This document shows, piece after piece, positions 25,564-31,541 of a stretch of DNA of 33,512 nucleotides. This DNA comes from Candidatus Enterousia avistercoris (lineage in GTDB: Bacteria; Pseudomonadota; Alphaproteobacteria; Rs-D84): assembly GCA_017694255.1 (NCBI GenBank), contig JADINC010000044.1, positions 1-33,512 of the forward strand, read 5' to 3'. The translations under genes were made by a program, and so were the position numbers. Positions within the stretch are counted from its first letter, which is position 1; the number at the start of each line of letters is the position of its first letter. The notes below the pieces were generated by a model. It saw nothing but the letters and a program-made list of their open reading frames with translations. It was not told where the DNA came from and did no database searches.

Positions 25564-26241
25564 TTACCCCAAATTACCAGACAACATCGCATTTCGAAAT
25601 GCTAGTTCTGTTACAAAACTGCGCCAACACTGCATCCCGCACGTTTTATTGCATACAGATACAGAACCCATACTTTTCGCAAAAACCCATCTCGCAGTAG
25701 ATACCGGTGAAATCATTTTGCACCAACATTGGTCGCCATCTGTATCATACCCCAGGCCCATAGCTGTATCACCCGAAGCGTCCCCATACGAATTTGAACA
25801 CGCACCAACTATACGAACCTCTGTTCCCGCCCATAATGACACCGTTTCAATACTATTAGAAGCCCATCCACTAACATTTGAACCCTCTGATGCCGCCAGT
25901 GGCAACTTTACACATTTTGTTGCACCATATGCCGACAGCGCCGTCCCGCCATTTTCTGGACACATTGCTGAAAATTTATATTTACTGCCATTTGTATCGG
26001 CATATGCAACATTGCGTTCCGCAAATAAATAACAAACATTTTCCGGACTGTCGACCAAACATGTGTTCACGGGAAAACTTAAACACCTATATCCATTCAC
26101 ACAAACACCGTCCATCAGTTTATGATACGGCTCTTCTATTCTTATATATCCACTGGGACAATTTGTACGCATAACCCCATCAGCCGCGAACGCCACACAT
26201 GGCCCCGATATTAATAATGCAAATATTATCATACGTTTCAT
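25564..26241 (-). CDS. Exported cysteine-rich protein with CWCKMISP motif
   Basis: 225 residues, family not recognised. Signal peptide MKRMIIFALLISGPCVAFAA. Fifteen or so cysteines in the mature part, starting NCPSGYIRIEE; the C-terminal third has DQCWCKMISP, then CNKTCGMQCWRSF and AFRNAML. The last third aligns by eye with the gene just upstream on the same strand (CWC-[KR]-MISP, W-V-x-A-x-S, C-x3-C-x3-C, F-R-x-A), so the two are paralogues. ATG at 26241 has GGAGAG at good spacing; an upstream in-frame start is not supported. Probably periplasmic or surface-exposed. Second gene of a two-gene unit. Confidence 0.82.
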   Translation of the reverse strand: MKRMIIFALLISGPCVAFAADGVMRTNCPSGYIRIEEPYHKLMDGVCVNGYRCLSFPVNTCLVDSPENVCYLFAERNVAYADTNGSKYKFSAMCPENGGTALSAYGATKCVKLPLAASEGSNVSGWASNSIETVSLWAGTEVRIVGACSNSYGDASGDTAMGLGYDTDGDQCWCKMISPVSTARWVFAKSMGSVSVCNKTCGMQCWRSFVTELAFRNAMLSGNLG

Positions 26242-26266
26242 GTTTTTTCTCTCCGTATTCAAAAAT

Positions 26267-26737
26267 TTATAACGATACCGCATTAAACAAAGCATCAGTT
26301 ATCGCACGGCGAAATGTTGAATTACTATTCATCGCACTTGCACATGATTGCGCACAATTTTCATAACAATTATCCTGAGCATAAGTGGTTGAATATGCCA
26401 CAACCCATTTAGAAAGCCACGGACTTATCATTCGACACCAACACGTTTTATTTCCGCCAGAATCACTAGTGTTTATCACATCGGCAACATCGCCAATTTC
26501 ACCAGTTTCCACAGCGCACATTCCGATTCCAACTACCAATACATCAACACTGACCCCATTTACAGACGATGTGCACGGCCCTTTCCAATCAATCGAATAC
26601 ATATCGCTATCTGGTGTAATGACACACTTTGATGGATTCAACGGCACACCAACGCTATAATTAGACGCCCCCAGCGCCGCATTCCACCCCGACACCAGCC
26701 CACCGGCAACAATACAAATAAAGGCTATTTTTCTCAT
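26267..26737 (-). CDS. Exported cysteine-rich protein, paralogue of the downstream gene
   Basis: 156 residues. Signal peptide MRKIAFICIVAGGLVSGWNAALGA. The mature part has about ten cysteines: KCVITPD, GPCTSS, GMCAVET, then KTCWCRMISPWLSKWVVAYS, NCYENCAQSC and STFRRAI. It is shorter than its neighbour because the N-terminal third is missing or reduced. ATG at 26737 has GGGGGAG just upstream. It is the first gene behind a 138-base leader with alternative hairpins (26738-26875), so both genes may be controlled there. Function unknown. Confidence 0.8.
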   Translation of the reverse strand: MRKIAFICIVAGGLVSGWNAALGASNYSVGVPLNPSKCVITPDSDMYSIDWKGPCTSSVNGVSVDVLVVGIGMCAVETGEIGDVADVINTSDSGGNKTCWCRMISPWLSKWVVAYSTTYAQDNCYENCAQSCASAMNSNSTFRRAITDALFNAVSL

Positions 26738-26875
26738 ACGCTCCCCCAATTTTTGCCGAAAATAAACCACCGTTTTTTCGGCATTTTTATGTTTAAAAAT
26801 TCCCAGATTTCCGCGATTTTCTTCCTTTCTTTTTATGCCGAAAAAAAACGGTGGTTTGGATTCGGCATGAAATTT
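26738..26875 (-). promoter_or_regulatory. Candidate attenuator-like leader with four interchangeable pairing elements
   Basis: TGCCGAAAA occurs at 26754-26762 and 26836-26844, and its complement TTTTCGGCA at 26775-26783, with a shorter TTCGGCA at 26861-26867. Possible hairpins exclude one another: 26754/26775 (9 bp, next to the ribosome-binding site), 26764-26784/26835-26857 (about 20 bp), and 26836/26861 (7 bp). Confidence 0.5.
26833..26868 (-). CDS. Possible leader peptide, 11 aa
   Basis: ATG at 26868 opens an 11-codon frame (MPNPNHRFFSA, stop at 26833) about 7 bases from the predicted transcript start. It spans two of the four pairing elements, so a ribosome on it would change which hairpin forms. 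It includes a run of eight T. No ribosome-binding site is seen; it would be read as a leaderless start. Speculative. Confidence 0.3.
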   Translation of the reverse strand: MPNPNHRFFSA

Positions 26876-26881
26876 GATTAA

Positions 26882-26910
26882 ATTTTATTGAAAATTCAAC
26901 ACGTTTACAA
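26882..26910 (-). promoter_or_regulatory. Promoter for the paralogous exported-protein pair
   Basis: On the minus strand TTGTAA (26905-26910), 17 bases, TAAAAT (26882-26887); predicted start near 26875. Confidence 0.5.
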
Positions 26911-26961
26911 GGGAAAAATTTTATACATTATTTATACCCTGAACCCTGATCCCTTTATGCA

Positions 26962-27235
26962 CGCGCGCATGCGCGCGACTTTATTATCCACTGGATCGCC
27001 ACGGTCGCGTTGCTCCCTCGCGATGACAAGAAACAGGTCATTAATGTGTCGCTCGGGCGCTTATGCGCCCTGTGCGTATCCTCGTATTTGTTCAAACTGC
27101 GCTAGCGCTTGTTTTCACATACTCGGATTCATCCCGTGGCCCGGGCCCCGCGAAAACGTCAGTTTTCGTGGGTGGATGCAGACACCGGGATCCAGGTAAT
27201 TTATGCCGTCGCACATGCGACACCACTTTTACAAC
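26962..27235. repeat. Intergenic palindromic repeat mosaic, copy 2
   Basis: Dense palindromes: a 16-bp perfect one at 26962-26977 (CGCGCGCA/TGCGCGCG), GGGCGC-TTAT-GCGCCC (27055-27070), GCGCTAGCGC (27099-27108), CGAAAAC-GTCA-GTTTTCG (about 27150-27167). A reverse-oriented CTGGATCGCC...CGCGATGAC unit (about 26989-27026) and a forward unit ending CCAGGTAATTTATGCC...GCGACAC (27191-27223) match the type of repeat next to lpxB. Confidence 0.7.
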
Positions 27236-28190
27236 AAATCACTTTAATACATAATTATACCAATTTGATATTACAAATAACTTTTATAAAGACACAAAAA
27301 CAAAAACCGGCAAAATTTGCCCATCAACACCCCCGAAACAAAAAATTAATCCAATTTATTAAAAACAGTTAACAACAAATTGTTTTTATTGTTATAAACA
27401 CTAAAAAACACCCGCAAAAAGCAGGGCGCACCACAAAAAAAACACCGCAAACCCGCAGAAATCCGCCACTTTTTATTTAAAAACACGCCAAAGCAGGGCA
27501 CAAATCGCAAAAAATCGCAGACGCCCGGCATATTTTATAACAAAACCGAAACAAACACCACAAAACCGAAACAAACACCACAAAACCGACACAAACACCA
27601 CAAAACCACACAACAATAAAAAATCAACATCTATCAGAAAATACAATATAATAGCAAGGTTATTGCGTAAACAAATTTAACTTTGTTCGTCACAAAAAAT
27701 CAACACAACAAAACAACACATGCACATCCAACAAAAACATTTTCCAAACACACGGCCACCACAAAAAAATTCTTATACAACATCAAAAAACAGCACACCA
27801 ACAAAACCCCGCAACGTCAAACATCTTTTAAACCACAAAGCCCATTATTTACCCAATGCCACAACAGTATTTCCGCCACCAAAAACACCGCCCCAGCCAC
27901 CCACCACAACACCAAACTATACATAATATACATTATGCGCCTTTTGTGTGCCGCCCTTTGCACTTGTACCCCGACGATAAAAAATACATACAATGCACGA
28001 AAACAAAGCGCACATAAAACCACCCCTTCTATCACACATCACAAAGTCCGCCCAAACCCGACCCAAAAACAAACCGCACATCCACGCGCACACAACAAAA
28101 AAAACACCCACCACACATTACAACAACTTCGCCCACGTCGCCCCGCACAAACTATACATAACACACACAAAAAACATAAAAAACGCCACA
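27236..28190. other. Non-coding stretch with extreme C-over-G bias on the plus strand
   Basis: No convincing gene. A hand count over 27241-28200 gives roughly 80 G and 285 C. The bias removes stop codons from plus-strand frames, giving a 194-codon frame (27683-28267) of His/Lys/Thr/Asn composition that does not look like a protein. On the minus strand a 38-codon hydrophobic frame (27817-27933) is possible but weak. A TATAAT-like sequence near 27646 is the only promoter hint. Confidence 0.6.
27541..27610. repeat. Tandem 20-bp repeat, 3.5 copies
   Basis: Three head-to-tail 20-base units (27541-27560, 27561-27580, 27581-27600; the third has one change) and a half unit to 27608. Each begins CAAAACCG. 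No spacer structure, so not a CRISPR. Confidence 0.9.
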
Positions 28191-28219
28191 AAAAAACGGG
28201 GACACCCGCCCCGTTTTTT
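28191..28219. terminator. Bidirectional terminator after mscL
   Basis: AAAAAACGGGG-ACACCCG-CCCCGTTTTTT, a perfect 11-bp stem, 28 bases past the mscL stop. Confidence 0.9.
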
Positions 28220-28246
28220 ATTAAAATAAAACATCACATATTATAT

Positions 28247-28801
28247 TTAACGCTTTGTTATTTTTGAAATTTTTTTCAAGTGCTTTTTCGCAACATTTGT
28301 TATATTTTTTATATCTGTTTCCAGCGCGCTTGGCTGGTCCGGATCAAACTTTACCGGTTCAACCCCAGAACAGCAGTTCGGGCATTTTGACGCCATCGCA
28401 TTTATTGTAGATTTACAATACGGACACACACGCGTCGCTGGTTGTTTTGTCCGAACCCGATTGATGATTTTCACCATAACAAATATAGCAAACATTGTTA
28501 TAATAAAACTGACCACAGAGTTCAAAAACACACCTATATTCATAGTTGTCGCCCCGGCCGCCTGGGCTTCGGCCACCGTGTTATAGTGCGCCCCGGCCGT
28601 TCCACCCGACAAAACGATAAAAAATTGAGAAAAATCAACATCGCCAATTAATATTCCTATTGGCGGCATAATAATATCTTTGACCAAAGAATTCACCATA
28701 CTGGTCATGACACTGCCGACAATGATACCAACCGCCATATCAATTGCACTGCCACGTTCTATAAAGGCTTTGAATTCTGCTAACAATTTGCTTTTAGCCA
28801 T
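28247..28801 (-). CDS. mscL: Large-conductance mechanosensitive channel with zinc-ribbon-like tail
   Basis: Inner-membrane channel that opens under osmotic downshock. 184 residues, against about 136 in E. coli. The N-terminal helix and first membrane segment (EFKAFIERGSAIDMAVGIIVGSVMTSMVNSLVKDIIMPPIG) match MscL very closely; the second membrane segment is near residues 90-113. Beyond the usual end are two Cys pairs (CPYC at 126-129 and CPNC at 140-143), a zinc-ribbon pattern known in some MscL homologues, then a basic helical tail (about 160-184). The start overlaps the end of aroK by 8 bases, so the two are co-transcribed. Confidence 0.95.
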   Translation of the reverse strand: MAKSKLLAEFKAFIERGSAIDMAVGIIVGSVMTSMVNSLVKDIIMPPIGILIGDVDFSQFFIVLSGGTAGAHYNTVAEAQAAGATTMNIGVFLNSVVSFIITMFAIFVMVKIINRVRTKQPATRVCPYCKSTINAMASKCPNCCSGVEPVKFDPDQPSALETDIKNITNVAKKHLKKISKITKR

Positions 28802-29351
28802 TTTTTTGTCCTTTTTTTACATATTCTTTGATTGCATCAACAACCTTGTCCAGTGTTTTACGCAGACTTTCATCCCGCGTTTCAACGGTTATATCCGCCA
28901 TAGAATAAATGTCATATCGCTCATCAATCAATTGCGCCAGTATTTTCCGGCTGTCCGTGTGCAGCAACTGTGGCCGCGTATCACGAAAATTCGTCCGTTT
29001 TACCAGCAAATCCAAATCCGCACGCAGCCATATCGACAACGCCCGCCCCAGGACCATTTCCCGCACGGCGGGGGTTATAAATGCCCCCTCGCCCGTAGAG
29101 ATAACTTTCAGCATTGGTGGCGTATCAAACAATCGTGCGATAACGCGCTGTTCGGCACGTCGAAATTCATCTTCGCCATACAGCGAAAATATATCCACCA
29201 CACTGCAACCCGCGGCAGCCTCTATTTCTTTATCAGAATCAACAAATGGTATCCCCAGCCGTCGCGCCAACGCCCGCCCTACACTGGTTTTACCAGCCCC
29301 CATCAGCCCAACCATAACGATTGGTTTATCTAAAATTATATTTTCTTTCAT
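28794..29351 (-). CDS. aroK: Shikimate kinase
   Basis: Phosphorylates shikimate at O-3 in the aromatic amino acid pathway. 185 residues. P-loop GLMGAGKTS, then PFVDSDKEIE (shikimate-binding Asp), DEFRRAEQ (shikimate-binding Arg), STGEGAF in place of the more common GGGA motif, and DTRPQL in the lid. The GEGAF variant keeps the flexible glycine turn but changes one Gly to Glu. ATG at 29351 has no ribosome-binding site but lies 7 bases from a -10 box; a TTG at 29387 would extend the protein by 12 residues unlike the family. Co-transcribed with mscL. Confidence 0.95.
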   Translation of the reverse strand: MKENIILDKPIVMVGLMGAGKTSVGRALARRLGIPFVDSDKEIEAAAGCSVVDIFSLYGEDEFRRAEQRVIARLFDTPPMLKVISTGEGAFITPAVREMVLGRALSIWLRADLDLLVKRTNFRDTRPQLLHTDSRKILAQLIDERYDIYSMADITVETRDESLRKTLDKVVDAIKEYVKKGQKNG

Positions 29352-29358
29352 ACACACA

Positions 29359-29387
29359 ATTTTAATAAAAAAACCTATATTTCTCAA
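29359..29387 (-). promoter_or_regulatory. aroK promoter giving a leaderless mRNA
   Basis: On the minus strand TTGAGA (29382-29387), exactly 17 bases, TAAAAT (29359-29364), then 7 bases to the ATG at 29351. Confidence 0.5.
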
Positions 29388-29427
29388 TAAGAATTGCTTT
29401 TTATTTTAAAAGATATGAAATTTATGC

Positions 29428-29433
29428 TATAAT
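29428..29433 (+). promoter_or_regulatory. Extended -10 promoter of the outer-membrane protein gene
   Basis: TGCTATAAT, a perfect extended -10, with only a weak -35. A leader of about 30 bases holds GAGAGAG as ribosome-binding site. Confidence 0.65.
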
Positions 29434-29469
29434 AGATGCGTACAGATATAAAAAAGCGAGAGAGTTCCA

Positions 29470-30576
29470 ATGAAAAAAACATCACTATTTGCCCTGTCTG
29501 TATTTATGCTGTCATTTGGCGGCGCATTTGCAGGCGTTGGCCCACATATTTACGCAAACACTTTTACTGCGAATAACATAACCGCGTTCCAGCATTCTAT
29601 CATGATGGGCGCAATGCAAACATTCGAAGGTACCGCCGCCGCTGCACTGGCGGGGCGCCGAATTATGCAACCGACCAAATCCGACAACAAAAACGTATAC
29701 GGCACACTGCCAATGTATGGGCGCCCACATTTATACGGCGAATATGGCGACGACGGCACGGTTCTGACGCAATCTGGTCGCAATGGTGGCGACGCTGCAT
29801 TTAACAGTCAACCTGTTGTAAACAGCCTGTGGCTGAATTGGCAACATTTCAGCGACGACGTAAAATTCAAAGGCTATGACGAACTGGAATCGGATTATGA
29901 TTTAATAATGTTCGGTCTGGCCGGGGGCGAAGCACAATGGGGCATTGGCATATCTGAATGGGGCCTGTTTGGCGGTTATGTTGGCGGGACCCAGGATAAT
30001 AATTTTATCAGCCTGGATGAAACTGGTGGATACGTTGGCATATACAGCGGATATAACATCCAGAATTTCAACCTGTCTTTGGCGGCAAACGCGGGCGCGT
30101 TATACAACAACGCCGACAGCGAATACGGCACTGACGAATTTGCCAATATGTGGGCCGGCGTGGCAATGAACGCAACATTCAATCTTGCACTGGACGATAC
30201 ATTCACATTACAGCCTGGCGTATATGCGGGATATACATGGATTGGATCGTCCAATTATATTTCTGTATCTGGCGCATCTGTTGCGAATCAAAACTTTAAC
30301 ACATTTGAAATTGCACCATCACTGCGCGCGATAAAACATATTGGACGTGGCTGGTTTGGATATATCGGTGTAAAGTATGCATTTATGTCTGGCCATGGTG
30401 GCACAGTCATCGCCGATGGCGTCGAATACAGCGAACTGGACACACGTGATTATGCAGAATATGGAATTGGTATTGAAAAATCGATAGACAGATTTAATGT
30501 TGCCCTGACATTAAATCGACGCGATGGTGGTCGTGCTGGATGGAACGGTTCTGTCACAATGAAATATATATTCTGA
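29470..30576 (+). CDS. Outer-membrane beta-barrel protein (autotransporter-domain-like)
   Basis: 368 residues. Signal peptide MKKTSLFALSVFMLSFGGAFA. A short N-terminal part (to about 90) is followed by a barrel of about 12 strands made of alternating aromatic and polar residues, many with Gly (GLFGGYVGGTQ, GGYVGIYSGYNI, LSLAANAGALYNN, LQPGVYAGYTWIG, GWFGYIGVKYAF), ending with the strand GSVTMKYIF, whose terminal Phe is the Bam recognition signal. It resembles the beta domain of autotransporters without a large passenger, so it is probably a stand-alone porin or adhesin. Strong promoter, ribosome-binding site and terminator suggest high expression. Confidence 0.87.
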   Translation: MKKTSLFALSVFMLSFGGAFAGVGPHIYANTFTANNITAFQHSIMMGAMQTFEGTAAAALAGRRIMQPTKSDNKNVYGTLPMYGRPHLYGEYGDDGTVLTQSGRNGGDAAFNSQPVVNSLWLNWQHFSDDVKFKGYDELESDYDLIMFGLAGGEAQWGIGISEWGLFGGYVGGTQDNNFISLDETGGYVGIYSGYNIQNFNLSLAANAGALYNNADSEYGTDEFANMWAGVAMNATFNLALDDTFTLQPGVYAGYTWIGSSNYISVSGASVANQNFNTFEIAPSLRAIKHIGRGWFGYIGVKYAFMSGHGGTVIADGVEYSELDTRDYAEYGIGIEKSIDRFNVALTLNRRDGGRAGWNGSVTMKYIF

Positions 30577-30577
30577 T

Positions 30578-30606
30578 AAAAATCCGCCAAATGGCGGATT
30601 TTTTAA
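30578..30606 (+). terminator. Terminator after the outer-membrane protein gene
   Basis: AAATCCGCC-AAAT-GGCGGATTT followed by a T run. Confidence 0.9.
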
Positions 30607-30716
30607 TAATAGCAATCTTGAACATATAAAAAATTTCCAAAACAATGATAACCAAAATATTAAAAAATCTATAACCAGATTTAATTTTTCCACATACGAT
30701 AGCTGTATTTTTTATT
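30607..30716. other. AT-rich intergenic segment with a DnaA-box match at a skew switch
   Basis: AT-rich, with TTTTCCACA at 30686-30694 matching the DnaA-box consensus TTWTNCACA. Only one full match was found, so an origin is a suggestion, not a call. Confidence 0.3.
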
Positions 30717-30745
30717 TTGCATTTATCCCAGCCCCCGTGTAGAAT
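30717..30745 (+). promoter_or_regulatory. tlyA promoter giving a leaderless mRNA
   Basis: TTGCAT (30717-30722), exactly 17 bases, TAGAAT (30740-30745), then 6 bases to the ATG at 30752; no Shine-Dalgarno sequence. Confidence 0.55.
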
Positions 30746-30751
30746 GCATTT

Positions 30752-31468
30752 ATGCGACTGGACCAATTTCTTGTTTCAAAACAAATTTACAACACGCGCG
30801 CACGCGCGGTGGCGGCAATTCGGGCGGGATTGGTATCTGTAAATGCTGTGGTGGCCAAAAAGCCCAGCCAAAACGTTTCTGATGACGATAATGTTATTGC
30901 TGGCGCGTTACCGTATTCGTCTGGTCGTGGCAATTTAAAATTAATCGCTGCACTAGAAAAATTTAACGTAAATCCCGTGGATTATGTGTGTTTAGATGTA
31001 GGTGCCAGTACCGGCGGTTTTACCGAATGTTTATTGTCGCATGGCGCATTACGCGTAATTGCGGTTGATGTTGGTACCGGTCAATTGATTCCAGCCATAA
31101 AAAACGATAATCGTGTTGTTGTGTTGGAACAAACAGATATTCGTAATTTGGCGCCAATATGTGCGGTTGATTTGATTGTTGTTGATGTATCGTTTATATC
31201 GCTGTGTAATATTATGGACGCCCTGTCCGCGTGGCATGCGCCCCAGATTATCGCGCTGATTAAACCCCAGTTCGAGGTTCCACGTGCCATAGCGGCGCGT
31301 AATCATGGCGTGATAAAAAGCGCAGACGTCCGACAAAATGCCGTACAAAATGTAATTCAAAACTTTGAAAAAGTTGGCTATAAACAAATTGGTATTATTG
31401 AATCGCCCATTCGTGGCGGCAGTGGTAATGTGGAATATTTGGCATACTTGCGCCGTGTGGCGCAATAA
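30752..31468 (+). CDS. tlyA: TlyA family rRNA (cytidine-2'-O)-methyltransferase
   Basis: TlyA methylates 2'-OH of cytidines in 16S and/or 23S rRNA; in mycobacteria its loss gives capreomycin resistance. 238 residues. N-terminal S4 RNA-binding domain (MRLDQFLVSKQIYNTRARAVAAIRAGLVSVN), then an FtsJ-like methyltransferase fold: CLDVGASTGGFTECLL (SAM motif), AVDVGTGQL, and VDVSFISL; IALIKPQFE carries the conserved Lys, and GGSGNVEYLAYL ends the fold. Codons use more G and T at third positions than genes to the left. About 75 bases upstream of leuS, possibly co-transcribed with it. Confidence 0.95.
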   Translation: MRLDQFLVSKQIYNTRARAVAAIRAGLVSVNAVVAKKPSQNVSDDDNVIAGALPYSSGRGNLKLIAALEKFNVNPVDYVCLDVGASTGGFTECLLSHGALRVIAVDVGTGQLIPAIKNDNRVVVLEQTDIRNLAPICAVDLIVVDVSFISLCNIMDALSAWHAPQIIALIKPQFEVPRAIAARNHGVIKSADVRQNAVQNVIQNFEKVGYKQIGIIESPIRGGSGNVEYLAYLRRVAQ

Positions 31469-31541
31469 TGTATCGAATTCCCTTGAATTCAGTATGTTTT
31501 ATGTATAAAATTTTTCAGACTTTAACAATAGGTTATAAAAA

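Noticed and set aside
26764..26857. Terminal inverted repeats of a miniature transposable element
   Set aside because: The arms are long and similar, but there is no target-site duplication, and shorter copies of the same elements inside and outside the arms fit a regulatory leader better. Not fully excluded.
27541..27610. Possible CRISPR array
   Set aside because: The 20-base units are directly adjacent with no spacers, and no cas genes are present.
27817..27933. 38-codon minus-strand frame encoding a hydrophobic peptide (MYIMYSLVLWWVAGAVF...)
   Set aside because: It has a weak ribosome-binding site and resembles a membrane segment, but G/T-rich DNA gives Val, Leu, Trp and Gly codons by default. 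Not enough to call a gene.
27683..28267. 194-codon plus-strand frame in the C-rich region
   Set aside because: Its composition (His, Lys, Thr, Asn, Pro) follows from the A/C-rich sequence that lacks G and so lacks stop codons. No ribosome-binding site or domain, and it overlaps the mscL terminator and the mscL 3' end.
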